Source of the DNA: Homoserinibacter gongjuensis
Lineage (GTDB): Bacteria; Actinomycetota; Actinomycetes; Actinomycetales; Microbacteriaceae
NCBI RefSeq assembly: GCF_030161875.1
Contig: NZ_BSVA01000001.1
Location: 682,001 to 746,000 of the forward strand
DNA: 64,000 bases
Direction of reading: 5' to 3'
Shown: positions 35,993 to 47,276 of the stretch, piece by piece
How the letters are laid out: each line of letters starts with the position of its first letter
Numbering within the stretch: position 1 is the first letter of the stretch
Notes under the pieces: model-generated
The model's database searches: none
Seen by the model: only the letters and a program-made list of their open reading frames with translations
Told to the model about the DNA's origin: nothing
Translations under genes and position numbers: made by a program

Positions 35993-37365
35993 TCAACGGG
36001 GTGCGAGGCTCACCTCGTGCACGGATGCCACGGCCGGCTGACCGAGGGCCCGGTACTCCCAGCCCGCCTGCCGGTAGGCCTCGGCATCGAGCGCGTGCCG
36101 GGCGTCGACCACCCGCCGCTCCGCCACGACGTAGCCGAGGAGGGCCGGGTCGGCGTGCCGGAACTCGTCCCACTCGGTGAGCAGCACGACGACCTCGGCC
36201 TCGTGCGCCGCCTCGCCGAGCGAATCGACGTAGACGAGGTCGGGGTAGGCGCGGTGCGCGTTCTCGTTGGCCTTGGGGTCGTACACCGAGACCTCCGCGC
36301 CCTCGAGGTAGAGCATCCGCGCGACGTCGAGCGCCGGCGCGTCGCGCACGTCGTCGGAGTCGGGCTTGAACGCGGCGCCGAGAGCCGCCACGCGCACCCC
36401 GCGCAGATCTCCCCGGCGAGCTCCCGCACGAGCTCGACTGTGCGCGAACGGCGACGCTGGTTGATCGCATCCACCTCTTCGAGGAAGGCGACGGCCTGCC
36501 CGACGCCGAGCTGCGCGGCGCGGTGGCGGAAGGCGCGGATGTCCTTGGGCAGGCAGCCGCCGCCGAAGCCGAGACCCGGCTTGAGGAAGCGACCCCCGAT
36601 GCGTCCATCGTGCGACAACGCGGTCGCGAGCACGTCGACATCCGCTCCCGCCGCCTCGCAGACCTCGGCCATGGCGTTGATGTAGGAGATCTTGGTGGCG
36701 AGGAACGAGTTCGCGGCCACCTTCACGAGCTCGGCCGTCGCGAGATCGGCCACGATCACCGGGGTCTCGGCGTCGATGATGGGCCGGAAGACGTCTTCGA
36801 GCAGGTGCTCGGCCCACTCCGACTCCACCCCGAACACGAGCCGGTCGGGGTGCAGGGTGTCGTCGACCGCGAAGCCCTCGCGCAGGAACTCGGGATTCCA
36901 GGCGAGCTCCACCTCGGCATCCTGCGGCGCGACCTCGGTCACGAGCTGCGCGAGGCGCGCAGCGGTGCCCACCGGCACCGTGGACTTGCCCACGATGAGG
37001 GCGTGCTTGTGGATGCGCGAGGCCAGCTCGGTCATGGCGCTGTCGACGTAGCGCAGGTCGGCGGCATCCGACCCCTGCTCCTGCGGGGTGCCCACACACA
37101 CGAAGTGCACGTCGCCGAAGCGCGCGGCCTCGTCGAAGTCGGTCGTGAACCGCAGGCGGCCGGACTCCAGCGCGGTGCTCAACTCCTCCGCGAGCCCGGG
37201 CTCGTAGAAGGGCACCCGTCCGGCCGCGAGTTCGGCGATCTTGCGGTCGTCGACGTCGACACCGAGCACCTCGATGCCCAGCTTGGCCATGCAGACCGCG
37301 TGCGTCGCGCCCAGGTATCCGGTTCCCACCACCGTGATCCGGGGCGGAGTCGTCGTGCTCGTCAT
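35993..37365 (-). CDS. UDP-glucose 6-dehydrogenase (frameshifted)
   Basis: NAD-dependent enzyme that oxidises UDP-glucose to UDP-glucuronate, about 457 residues. The NAD site is TVVGTGYLGATHAVCMAKLG; KSTVPVGTAARL, WNPEFLREG and the active-site Cys in GFGGGCLPKDIRAF follow. The frame breaks at the C-run 36411-36414; one base gives ELAGGDLRGVRVAALGAAFK and the C-terminal domain continues (LEGAEVSVYDPKANENAHRA). Its start overlaps the stop of the beta-helix gene, so it supplies UDP-glucuronate to the polymer synthase of the same operon. Confidence 0.93.
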
Positions 37366-39218
37366 CGCAATGCTTCCTCTCGTTGTTCGGACAGGTTCGG
37401 GTGGTCGTTCGAGGTGGCCGCGCTCGTCGGCACGCTCGGCGCCGGAGGGCCCACCTCGGTGCGGGGCACGATGCCCCGGCTCATCGACTGCAGCGGGCGG
37501 CGCTCGCGCAGGGGGTCGTTGCGCTTGCGGCCCGCGCCGAGGCGCGTCACGAGCGCGGCGGCGACGATCAGGGTCACGACCAGCCACACGATCGTGAGCG
37601 GTTGCATGACGGTCGCGACGATCTGGTCGAGGCTGCGGCTCGCGGCCCAGCCGTCGACGAGGTTGCCCTCGACGTGCGCGTCGATCGCCCGATCGCTGTC
37701 GATCGCCGCCGGGCCGGTGCCGGTGAGCTCGTTGTCGGTGGCGCTCGTGCCGGCGAGCTGGCCCGTGAGCGTGATGCCGTGCACCGTCGCGTCGGTCACC
37801 GTGTTGTCGCGCACGGTCGCCGCGGCGTTGCGCACATAGACGCCGGTCTGCGCCCGCGCGATGTCGTTGGATGCGACGGTCACCTCATCCGCGTCGTCGC
37901 GAATCGAGATGCCGTGCTGCTCGACGCCGTCGATCTCGTTGTTGCGCACCGCGACGCCGCTCGGGCCGTCGTCGAGCACGATGCCCATGCTTCCGCCGCT
38001 CACGGTGTTGTTGCTCAGCCGGATGTGCGATCCGCCGACGACATCGATGCCGCTGCGCGGGTTGTCTCGGATGTCACTGCCCACGACCGACGACCCGGTC
38101 GACGCATCCGCGCCCTCGGTGGTCGGCCCGTCGGCGCGAGCCCGGCCGTCGAGCAGTACCCCGTTGCGACCGTTGGACTCGATGGTCGCCCGATTGACGG
38201 TCGCCGTCTCGCTGCCCCGTCCGACCACCACGCCGTCTCGGGCGTTGTCGGATGCGGTCACCCGTGTGAGCGCGGCCCCCGTCACGTCGCGGTCGAGCAC
38301 GATGCCGTCGGCGAGGCTGCCCGTGACGGTGACGCTCATGAGCGTGGGAGCCGACGCTTCGGAGATCGTGATGCCGACAGCGTTGCCGTCGATCTCGGTC
38401 GAGCTGACCGCCAGACGGGTCGCCGCGGCGGGTGCCTCGCTGAGCTGCATGAGGGGCACGCCGTCGGCGCCCGCTCCGGCGGGCGTCGGCACGAGGTCGG
38501 CGGCGCGTTCGCCTTCGTAGGCGATGCCGCTCGTGGCACCGCTCCAGAACCCGAGCGCCGCGAACTGGGCGTCGGCGATGCGCAGATCGCCGCCCACCAC
38601 GCGCAGGTAGGGCCGCCCGTCGGCGGTGGCCTCGTCCGGGGTGCCGGTGCTCGCATCCCAGCTCGTGAGCGATGCGGGGCTCGCCGCGGTGCCCTGGACG
38701 GCGATCGAACCTCCGAGGGCCACGATCGAGCTGAAGCCCGTGGAGTCGCCCGCGAGCAGCAGCTTCTCGCCCGCCCCGATCGTGAGCTTCGCCTGAGCCA
38801 TGACGGCGAGGTGCTCATGCAGCACGTACGCGCCGTCGGCGCCGTCGGCGCTGAGGGTGGCGGGTGCCGACTGCACGAGTTCCGCGAGCGTGTAGGGCGC
38901 CGAGCGGGCCGGCAGCACGAGGGTCGCGCGCGCCTCGGTCGCGACGCGGAATGGCCGCGAGGTGTCCAGCGCGGCCGAGACTCCGGCCGACGCGGCCGTC
39001 TTCACCGCCACGAGCCGTGCCGCCTCCTGTGCGGCGAGCGCGGTCTCGGCGGCCGCGTCTCCGGGATACGGCTCACCGGCGGTTTCGGCGGTGGGCGTCG
39101 TCTCGCGCGAGGTGTCCGTGTGCTGGGCGGGGTCGCCGAAGGTGACGAGCGACCACGCGATGGCCCCGGCGGCGCCGAGCGCGATCACCGACACGAGCAC
39201 CTTGTTCCCGGTTCTCAT
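37362..39218 (-). CDS. Membrane-anchored right-handed parallel beta-helix protein
   Basis: A 618-residue protein with a membrane helix at each end (VLVSVIALGAAGAIAWSLVT near the N-terminus and TIVWLVVTLIVAAALV near residue 550) and a long extracytoplasmic beta-helix between. Repeating coils such as GIVLDRDVTGAALTRVTASD, GVVVGRGSETATVNRATIES and GIVLDDGPSGVAVRNNEIDG are PbH1/NosD-type. Such folds occur in alginate C5-epimerases and polysaccharide lyases. Between a polymer synthase and UDP-glucose dehydrogenase it probably modifies or exports a uronate polymer. No catalytic residues can be named. Confidence 0.88.
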   Translation of the reverse strand: MRTGNKVLVSVIALGAAGAIAWSLVTFGDPAQHTDTSRETTPTAETAGEPYPGDAAAETALAAQEAARLVAVKTAASAGVSAALDTSRPFRVATEARATLVLPARSAPYTLAELVQSAPATLSADGADGAYVLHEHLAVMAQAKLTIGAGEKLLLAGDSTGFSSIVALGGSIAVQGTAASPASLTSWDASTGTPDEATADGRPYLRVVGGDLRIADAQFAALGFWSGATSGIAYEGERAADLVPTPAGAGADGVPLMQLSEAPAAATRLAVSSTEIDGNAVGITISEASAPTLMSVTVTGSLADGIVLDRDVTGAALTRVTASDNARDGVVVGRGSETATVNRATIESNGRNGVLLDGRARADGPTTEGADASTGSSVVGSDIRDNPRSGIDVVGGSHIRLSNNTVSGGSMGIVLDDGPSGVAVRNNEIDGVEQHGISIRDDADEVTVASNDIARAQTGVYVRNAAATVRDNTVTDATVHGITLTGQLAGTSATDNELTGTGPAAIDSDRAIDAHVEGNLVDGWAASRSLDQIVATVMQPLTIVWLVVTLIVAAALVTRLGAGRKRNDPLRERRPLQSMSRGIVPRTEVGPPAPSVPTSAATSNDHPNLSEQREEALR

Positions 39219-40540
39219 GCCGTCACCGCCTCGGGCCGGCGCCCCGCACGCCCGAGCGAGGCGGAGTCCTGACCGTCGCCCCCGGTCTGGCCGGCCCGAC
39301 GGGTCAGCCACCCCTGCTTGTTCATCGTCACGAAGGCGAAGAGCTTGATCGGCAGGGCCACGAGGATCACCGTGAGCGTCATGAGCGGCAGCAGCAGGAG
39401 GTCACGCGGATGCTGGCGCAAGTGCGAGAAGCCGCGCACGCCGCGCCCCACCACGACCCACGCCACGGCGAGCGCCGCGCCGATCACCGTGTACTCGAGG
39501 CGCGAGAAGATCAGGTAGGCGAGGCTCATCCCCATCGTCACGGGGGTGAGCAGGATCTGCAGCACCGTGAGTTGCGTGATGATCGGCTGGCGGCGCAACC
39601 ACCCCATCCGGATCGCGGTGAGGTAGCAGCGGAACGAGTTGCGGCTCCAGCGCACCCGCTGTTTGACGAAGGCGCGGAAGGTCGAGGGGAACATCGAGAG
39701 CGCCTTGGCCGAGCTCTGGTGCACGGTGCGGTAGCCCTGGGCGAGCACGAGCCAGGTGAGCCGCCCGTCGTCGCCGGCGATGCAGCGGCGACCCAGGAAG
39801 TACTCGTTCTCGAGCTGGTCGAGCACGGGCATCACGGCCGCGCGCCGGTACACCGCGGTGCGTCCGGAGAGGCAGGGCACGGCGCCCACGCGACCCATCG
39901 CGGGCACGTAGTCGAAGTAACGCAGGTTGACCATCCAGTCCGCGATGCGTCGCCACACGCTCGACTCGCGTTCGAAGACGTTCTGCTGCGTGCTCACCCC
40001 GCCGACCCGTGCATCCGCGAACGGCATCTGAACGGCCTCGAGCATCCCGGGCGTCCAGCGCGTGTCGGAGTCGACGAGCGCCACGAGTTCGGAGCTCGCG
40101 AGCCTCAGCCCCACGCCGAGAGCGGAGCGCTTGCCCACGTGTTCGTAGAGCACGGGGCGCACGATGGGGTCGCCCAGGGCGACGATGCGGTCGTGCGCTT
40201 CGAGATCGGCCACGTCGAGCACGATGATGATCTCGTCGGGCCGCTCCGCACGCCAGGTGTCAAGGCAGTCGAGCAGGATGCCGGGGTCCTCGTGGAATGA
40301 GGGCACCACGATCGAGACGCTCGTGCGGAAGTCGGTGACGATCGGGCGCGCACCGCGCGACATCACGAAGCGGATGAACCACAGGCCCCACACGATGACG
40401 CCGGCGACGGCGACGGGCATAAATGGTTCGACCACCGCCAGCCACTCGCCGAGCTGAGCGAAGACGCTGCCGAGCGCCTCGACGACGGCGTTCCACCAAT
40501 CCTGGAACGACCAGTCGAGCTCGTTCTGCACCATCAGCAT
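39215..40540 (-). CDS. Processive family-2 glycosyltransferase, hyaluronan-synthase-like
   Basis: Integral membrane polymerase of 441 residues. The catalytic core has SVSIVVPSFHEDP, LVDSDTRWTPGMLE (DxD), CIAGDDGRLTWLVL (GDD) and KQRVRWSRNS (the Q-x-x-RW processivity motif), flanked by an N-terminal and at least three C-terminal membrane helices. This set matches hyaluronan synthase, NodC and related enzymes that polymerise and extrude a chain. It is the first gene of an operon with the beta-helix protein and UDP-glucose dehydrogenase, which suggests a glucuronate-containing polymer. Confidence 0.92.
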   Translation of the reverse strand: MLMVQNELDWSFQDWWNAVVEALGSVFAQLGEWLAVVEPFMPVAVAGVIVWGLWFIRFVMSRGARPIVTDFRTSVSIVVPSFHEDPGILLDCLDTWRAERPDEIIIVLDVADLEAHDRIVALGDPIVRPVLYEHVGKRSALGVGLRLASSELVALVDSDTRWTPGMLEAVQMPFADARVGGVSTQQNVFERESSVWRRIADWMVNLRYFDYVPAMGRVGAVPCLSGRTAVYRRAAVMPVLDQLENEYFLGRRCIAGDDGRLTWLVLAQGYRTVHQSSAKALSMFPSTFRAFVKQRVRWSRNSFRCYLTAIRMGWLRRQPIITQLTVLQILLTPVTMGMSLAYLIFSRLEYTVIGAALAVAWVVVGRGVRGFSHLRQHPRDLLLLPLMTLTVILVALPIKLFAFVTMNKQGWLTRRAGQTGGDGQDSASLGRAGRRPEAVTA

Positions 40541-40709
40541 GGGCCCCTCCGGTCTGTCGAGATCTGGACTCGGCGACCGTAAGCACGGCCGCCACCGGAG
40601 GTCGCGGCTCTCAGGACGCTCTCATGCCGCGTTCACATTGCCGCCAGGCTCGGAATCCAGAAAACCCCAGGTCACGCGGCTAATCCGACGCTTAGGGATG
40701 AGACCTTTC

Positions 40710-41743
40710 TCATTCGGTGCAGGTGATGTTGCTGACCCCCTTGACAGCCCCGGATGCGGTGTTATCGCACGCGACCACATTGCCCAGCGCGGGGGTCACC
40801 GCGATGCCATAGCCGGGCCCGTCGACGTGGGCGGCGTTGCCGGAGAAGCGGTTGCGGGTGCCCCACCCGTCGACGATCTCGTGGGTCTGGAAGCCGTCTT
40901 TCGGCGAGGTCGTGCCCGTGTTGCCGACGATGGTCCAGTCGTTGCCCTTCACGTCGACCCAGGAGTCGGCGGTCGCCGCCACGAGGTCCGACCCGTCGAA
41001 GGTGTTGCCCTCCACGACGCCGCCGGAGGTGCCCTCCTTGATGTCGATGGCCTCCGCCTTCGTCCTCGTGATCGTGTTGCCGACGAGGCGGTTGCGGTCG
41101 CTGCGATCGGGCTTGCAGGAGCTCACGTCGCACCAGTTGCTCTCGGCAGAACCGACGTAGATCCCTTCGCCGAACTTGGCCTGCCGCAGCCCGGTCTCGG
41201 AGATCGTCGAGCCGACGATGAGGTTGTCGACGCTGCCGTCGCGCAGGTGGATGGCCTCGTCGCCGATGCGGCGCACCGTGAGACCGCCGAGCACGATGTC
41301 GGAGCTGCCGTCGACCATGATGCCCTTCTGGCCGTTCTCGACGGTGAAGCCGATGAGCCGCCAGTGCTCGACCCGGTCGAGCGCGAGCACGGTGCCCTTC
41401 TGGGGGTTGCCGCCGTCGATCACCGCCTTCGATGAGCCGCACAGCCAGATCGGCTCGTCGTCCGTGCCGGAGCGGTCGATCTCGAAGCGGTCGTCGTAGC
41501 GGCCGTCGGCGACGCGGATCACGTCGCCCGGCTCCGCGTCGTCGAGCGCGTCCTCCAGCTCGTCGGCATCCGAGACCTTCACGGATGCCGACGGACACGA
41601 GGGAACCGCGTCGCCCCCGCCGACGGCGTCGGCGTCGGTATCCGTCCCGGAACCGACAGGGTGGGAGCCGCCGCACACCCGAGAAGCGTCAGGGGCGCGG
41701 CGCAGAGACCGATGATCACAGCGATGCGAGTTCGTGTACGCAT
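40710..41743 (-). CDS. Secreted beta-helix lipoprotein (frameshifted)
   Basis: Lipoprotein of about 345 residues. The signal peptide MRTRTRIAVIIGLCAAPLTL ends in the lipobox LLGC; near 41670 one base must be added to continue into SHPVGSGTDTDADAVGGGDA. The mature part is a parallel beta-helix of the pectate-lyase-like type with coils such as VIRVADGRYDDRFEIDRSG, GIMVDGSSDIVLGGLTVRRI and AIDIKEGTSGGVVEGNTFDG, plus a Cys pair (CDVSSC). It lies just upstream of the polymer synthase operon on the same strand and may cleave or bind the polymer outside the cell. Confidence 0.82.
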
Positions 41744-41828
41744 GCGGCGCGACCTTAGGCGACGAACCCGGATGCCAGCGGCGAGCTTTCCGGACGTTCC
41801 TGAGTGCCACTGCAGGCTTGCCCTAGAC

Positions 41829-41848
41829 AGGTGACCCCAGAGTCACCT
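41829..41848 (+). promoter_or_regulatory. Palindromic operator of the ArsR/SRPBCC pair
   Basis: AGGTGAC-CCCAGA-GTCACCT is a perfect 7+7 inverted repeat 11 bp upstream of the ArsR-family start, suited to self-repression by the regulator. Confidence 0.7.
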
Positions 41849-41859
41849 ATTGTCGTCCC

Positions 41860-42183
41860 GTGGACACGGATGCAGTGATCGCCGCCATCGCGGATCCCTC
41901 GCGGCGGCGCATCCTGGACGCCCTCCGCGCGCGCGACGGCCAGAGCGTCGGCGAACTCACGGAAGTGCTCGCACCGCTCGGCCGGCACGCCGTGCTCAAG
42001 CACGTGGGCGTGCTCGAGCAGGCGGGTCTCGTCGTGTCGCGAAAGCAGGGTCGCGTGCGACGGTGCCATCTCAACGCCGTGCCCATCGTCGAACTCGCCC
42101 AGCGCTGGATCGACGACTTCGGCGCCCGCGCATCCGCTGGGCTGCTGTCTCTCAAGACCGAGCTGGAAGGACCACGCGAATGA
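41860..42183 (+). CDS. ArsR-family transcription regulator
   Basis: Winged-helix regulator of 107 residues. AAIADPSRRRILDALRARDG, SVGELTEVLAPLGRHAVLKHVGVLEQAGLV and SRKQGRVRRCHLNAVPIVEL fit the SdpR-like ArsR subgroup that accompanies SRPBCC proteins and lacks metal-binding Cys. GTG start at 41860. The stop overlaps the SRPBCC start in ATGA, and a palindromic operator lies just upstream, so the pair is likely autorepressed. Confidence 0.92.
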   Translation: MDTDAVIAAIADPSRRRILDALRARDGQSVGELTEVLAPLGRHAVLKHVGVLEQAGLVVSRKQGRVRRCHLNAVPIVELAQRWIDDFGARASAGLLSLKTELEGPRE

Positions 42184-43048
42184 CCGACGATCGTATCTAC
42201 GAGGTGGAGGTGGCGGCGCCGCCGCAGAAGGTGTGGGAGGCGCTCACCGAGCCCCACACCGTGCGCCGCTACTACTACGGCACGAGCCCGCGCACGACGT
42301 GGGAGGTGGGCTCGCCTGTCGAGTTCGTCGACGATGACGGCGACGTGCAGATCGAGGGCGTGGTGCTCGCGTTCGAACCCCTGTGCGCCTCGCGCACACC
42401 TTCATCGCCACCTGGTACGGCGGCCACGATGACCAGGGCTCCCTGCATTGGGAGGTGACGCCGACCGAGACCGGCAGCCGGGTGACGCTCATCCATCGGG
42501 GAGCGCAGGCGGCGACCCGCGAGGGCTCCGAGACCGCAGACGGCTCCCAGCACGTCATCCAGGCCCTGAAGGCACTCCTCGAGCGGGATCCGGATATCGC
42601 GCAGAGCATCGTGATCGACGCCCCTCTCGAGCGGGTGTGGGATGCGATCGCGGACTCGACGGCGTTCGGCACCTGGTTCGGCGCCGAGTTCGAGGGCCCC
42701 TTCGCGGCGGGTGCCACGACGGCTGGCCGCATCGTGCCGACCGCGATCGACCCCGAGGTCGCCGGCGCACAGGAACCGCACCGGGGCGCGCCGTTCACGC
42801 TCGACGTCGTCGCGATCGAGCCGATGCGCCGCTTCGCCTTCCGCTGGGAGGCCGTGCCCGACTCACCGGTGCGCACCGCGGTGGAGATCCTGCTCGAGCA
42901 GGTCGAGGGCGGCATCCGCGTGACCATGACCGAGGATGGCTTCGACGAACTGCCCGAGGAGGTGCGGGAAACCGCCCGGGAGGACAACGCGGGTGGATGG
43001 GCGGCGCAGACGCGCCTGCTCGCCGGCTACCTGGCACGGGCCGCCTGA
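42180..43048 (+). CDS. Tandem SRPBCC (AHSA1-like) protein (frameshifted)
   Basis: Protein of about 290 residues with two SRPBCC domains. Domain 1 runs RIYEVEVAAPPQKVWEALTE to about residue 125; domain 2 begins SIVIDAPLERVWDAIADSTA and ends ETAREDNAGGWAAQTRLLAG. Near 42382 the frame breaks; adding one base gives AFEPLVRLAHTFIATWYGG. The fold binds hydrophobic ligands and often sits beside an ArsR partner, as here. Function in the cell is unknown. Confidence 0.85.
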
Positions 43049-43152
43049 CGGCGCCCGACGCCGGCCCCGACCGGTGCGACGACGCAAGCCTCGCCGCACC
43101 GATCGGATGTCAGCCCCTGTCGGGAGAGGGGGATAGGCATCTCATCGACGGG

Positions 43153-46100
43153 TCACCGGCACGCTATCGGCGCCCGGTGGCCTCGGAGCCGCGTTTCATC
43201 CCCTATTTCGGTGGTTGCCTCCTCAGCTTCCGTACCCATACGTCGCCGGGCGTAGACGATGCCGGCCGCACCGAGCACGAGGAGCATGAGCGCCGCGAAC
43301 AGCGGCACGAGCAGCTCACCCTCGACGCCCGTCGATGACAGCGCGGGCGCCACGACGGCGAGCGCCGCGACCCCGTACCCGCCGTCGAGCGCGTCGGCGC
43401 TGAATCCGCGGGCAACGATCGTGTGCGCCCCGAGCTCGAGGCCGGCGGGCACCACGACGCCCACCGAGATCTCCCCGTCGGCGTCGGCGATCGTCGTGCC
43501 GAGCGCCTCGGGCACGGAGTAGGCGAAGAGCTCGACGCTCGAGCCGGGTACGAAGCCCGAGCCCTGCACCGTGATCCGTGCGCCCGGAATCGCCGTCGTG
43601 ATGGGCGATCCGCCCGAGAGGAGTGCGAGCGCGATCGCGGGCGTGCTCTCGGTGGGCGCCTCGGACGGCATCGCGAGATCGACGATGTCGAAGGTGACGG
43701 CATCCGAGACCGCCGAGGCGCCGGCCCAGTGCGCCGTGACGACGGCGCTGTAGCTGCCGGCCGCCAGGCCGGTCACCGCGCATGCCGTCGTCGTGGTCGT
43801 GCAGCTGAGGCCGCCGGGCTCCACGGCCACGGTGTAGCTCGTGGCAGCCCCGCTCGGCAGGGCCATCGCGTGCCAGCGGATGAGCGCTTGCTGCGACCCG
43901 GCCACGACGTCGACGACCATGGCCGTCCAGTGGGCCGTGAGCGCGACGTCGCCCAGTACGGACCGGCCCGCCGTCCACTCGCTCGCACCGTCGTACCAGC
44001 CCGCGAACACGAAGTCGGTGCGGGTGGGCGGCGACGGCGGCACGATCGGCGAGCCGTACTCGATCGTCTGATCGGGCACGCTCGTTCCGCCTGCGCTGTC
44101 GAAGCTCACCGTGTAGCTGTTGATGCTCCACTGGGCATACAGCGTGATCGCGGATGCCGGCACGCGATCGGCGGCGAAGTCCCACGCTGTCGTGAGCGCG
44201 GCATCCGCGAACCAGCCCACGAAGGTGTGCCCGTCGCGCGTCGGAGCCGCGGGCTCGGTCACGAGCGTGTCGTACACCTCGGGCTGCGGCGGTACGGCGC
44301 TGCCGCCGTTCGTCGCGAACGAGACGAGGTAGCTGTTGATGCTCCACTTCGCGTAGAGCGTGATGTCGGATGCCGGCACCGTATCGGCCGCGAAATCCCA
44401 CGCCGTCGCGAACGCGGCATCCGCGAACCATCCGGCGAAGGTGTGGCCCTCACGCGTCGGCTCGGTGGGCTCGGCCACGAGTTCGTCGTAGTCGACCGAC
44501 TGCGGCGGCACGGCGCTGCCCCCATTCGACGCGAACGACACGAGGTAGCTGTTCACCGTCCACTTCGCATACAGAGTGACGTCGGACGCCGGCACCACGT
44601 CGACCCCGAAGTCCCACGACGCCGCGAACCCGGCATCCGCGAACCACCCCGCGAAGGTGTGGCCAACGCGCGTCGGCTCGGCGGGCTCGGCCACGAGCGT
44701 GCCGTAGTCGAGCGTCTGACCGGAGACCGCGCTGCCGCCGTTCGCATCGAACGACACCGTGTAGCTGTTGACGGTCCACTTCGCGTGCAGCGTGATGGGG
44801 TGGGCCGGCACGGCGTCGACGCTGAAGTCCCACGGCGTCGTGAACGCGCCGTCGGCGAACCACCCCGCGAAGGTGTGACCTTCACGCGTGGGATCGGCCG
44901 GCTCGGTCACGAGCGATTGGTACTCGAGCGTCTGGTTGGGCACGAGCGCGCCGCCGTTCTCGTCGAACGACACGAGGTAGCTGTTGATGCTCCACTGTGC
45001 ATAGAGCGTGACCGCGTGAGCGGGCATGGTCGCGGTGTCGAAGTCCCAGGCGTTCGTCAGCGCGGCCTCCGTGAACCAGCCCGCGAAGGTGTAGCCCTCA
45101 CGTGTGGGCGCCATCGGCTCGGACGCGACGGTGCCGTAGTCGACCAGCTGCGACGACACGGCGCTGCCACCGTTCGACACGAACGTCATTCCATAGTCAT
45201 TGACCGTCCACTTGGCGTGCAGGGTGAGCTCCGAGGCCGGCACCGTGTCGGTGTCGAAGTCCCACGCCGTGGTGAATGCGGCATCCCCGAACCACCCCGC
45301 GAAGGTGTGCCCGACGCGTGACGGGTCGCTCGGCTCCGCCACGAGCGAGGCGTAGTCGAGGGTCTGCCCCGGCACCGCGCTGCCTCCATGCGCGTCGAAC
45401 GTCACGATGTAGCTGTTGATGCTCCAGTCGGCATACAGCGGGATCGCGTGCGACGGCATCACACCGCCCGCGAAGTCCCAGGCCGAGGTGAGGCCCGCAT
45501 CCGCGAACCAGCCCGCGAAGGTGTAGCCCTCACGCGTCGGGTCGCTCGGTTCCGTGACGTGCGTGTCGTACACGACCGACTGCGTCGGCACCGCGCTGCC
45601 GCCGTTCGACACGAACGTCACGTCGTAGCTGTTGATGCTCCACTTGGCGTAGAGGGTGATGCCGGACGCCGGCATCACGTCGGTGGCGAAGTCCCACGCC
45701 GTCGTCAGCGCCGCGTCGGCGAACCACCCGACGAAGCTGTAGCCCTCACGTATCGGCGCCGTGGGCGCCGTCACCGTCGTTCCGTAGTCGACCGGCTGCG
45801 GCAGCACCGCGCTCCCCGTTCGACACGAACGTCACGGGGTAGCTGTTGACGGTCCAGCTCGCGTAGAGCGTGGTGAGTTCGGAGTCCGTGACATCGTCGG
45901 CGAAGTTCCACGCGGTCGTGAGCGCCGCATCCGCGTACCAGCCGACGAAGGTGTGCCCCACGCGTGTCGGCGCCGGATTCGGCTCAGGGATCGTGGAACC
46001 CACCTCGAGCGCGAGCGGGGTGAGCCCCGTGCCGCCATTGGAGTCGAAGACCACGGCCGCGGGGTACTCGATGCGCACCGAGTAGTTGTTTCCCGCGCGC

Positions 46101-47017
46101 ACCGCTCGGAACACCTGATCCGTGGGCGTTCCCGTCGCGGTGATGGTAGCCGGGCGTGTGTAGCTGCTGGAGACCGAGCGGCGCCCCCGTTGGTCACCGA
46201 TCCCGCCGCGGCGACGCCCTGCACCGTGATGGATCCTGCCCCGCCTAGCTCGTACGCACCACCTGAGCCGATCCCCGAAGAGTTCTCGCCCCCGACGGCG
46301 ATGACGGTGCCCCCGGTGATCGTCACCTGTGCCCCCGAGCCCGCCCGCCCGTTGCCGCTCGTGCCGAGGGAACCGCCGCCGCCCCCGATGCCCGCACCGT
46401 CGCGAACCGTGTAGGTAGAGGTCGAGGTCGCTCTGACGATTCCCCCGGTGATCGTGATCGTGCCGCCGTTTCCGCCGTTTCCGCCGCCGGAGACGGTGAA
46501 GTTCCCCACCACCGCCACCGATCCCCGCTCCTCCGGCACCGCGCGACGGCACGGCGCCGGCCGCGGTCGCCCGCACGTCGCCGCCCCGGATGGTGATCGA
46601 GCCAGCAGACTCGCCGTTCTGGTTGTTGCCGCTCTTCCCGCCGATCGCCGCCGCGCTCGCGCCGCCGTTCGCGGTGAGGCGGCCCGTCGTGCCGTCGATC
46701 ACGAGGCCGGCACCGCTCGGCACGCGGATGGCCGGGACGTAGTTGCCGAGGCCGTTGATCGTGAGGTTCCGGTCGGTGAGATCGAGCGTGACCGTGACGC
46801 CCACCGGCACCGAGAGGCTCTGCCCGCCGGGGTTGTCGATGCTCGCGCCGAGCTCGACGGCGACGTCCTCCGTGGCGTCGTTGACGGCTGCCTGCAGCGA
46901 GGCCCAGTCGGTGACGAGCGTCGCCGCTGCGGCGGGCGCCGCGGGCACGAGCGCGATCCCTCCCGCCGCGAGGGCGGTGGCGAGCAGGGCGGACAATCCG
47001 CGATGGCGACGAGACAT
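43153..47017 (-). CDS. Surface protein with ten InlB-type repeats (three frame breaks)
   Basis: Secreted cell-surface protein of about 1,290 residues. A signal peptide (MSRRHRGLSALLATALAAGG) leads to a Gly-rich beta-helix-like part (about 50-260, GIGGGGGSLGTSGNG). Then come ten Flg_new/InlB B-repeats of about 70 residues, each with a core like GHTFAGWFADAAFTTAWDF and ending LYAKW. A fibronectin-like domain and a C-terminal anchor follow: ALSSTGVEGE, membrane helix LLVPLFAALMLLVLGAAGIV, then ARRR. LSSTG resembles a sortase signal. Frame breaks near 46505, 46184-46188 and 45815 can be closed by small indels. Likely an adhesin. Confidence 0.85.
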
Positions 47018-47276
47018 GGATGCGACTCCCGGGGTGCTGTGCGATTCACCGTTCGGGCGCGGCGAACCACCGCATCCGAACGAGCAGCCCTATCCCCAGA
47101 GCGTCACTCGACGTTCATGCCCGGCCGGCGAACCGCCCGGGACCACCCCAGCACGGTACCAACCCGCGGTCGGCGGCCCGAGCCCCCGCTCGGGGGCATG
47201 ACACTCCTAGGCGACCAGCACCTTCATCACGACCTCCCGTACGGCTGTGCGTTGTCCGCGGCCCGCATGCCACCGG

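Noticed and set aside
37383-39272. 629-codon plus-strand frame opposite the beta-helix gene
   Set aside because: Low-complexity His/Asp/Arg-rich translation caused by codon structure of the real gene.
43423-45321. 632-codon plus-strand frame with repeats, opposite the InlB-type gene
   Set aside because: The repeats are only the antisense reading of the real 70-residue repeats.
43153-45800. Possible CRISPR or satellite array in the repeated segment
   Set aside because: The period is coding (about 210-220 bp, in frame) and the units diverge as protein repeats do.
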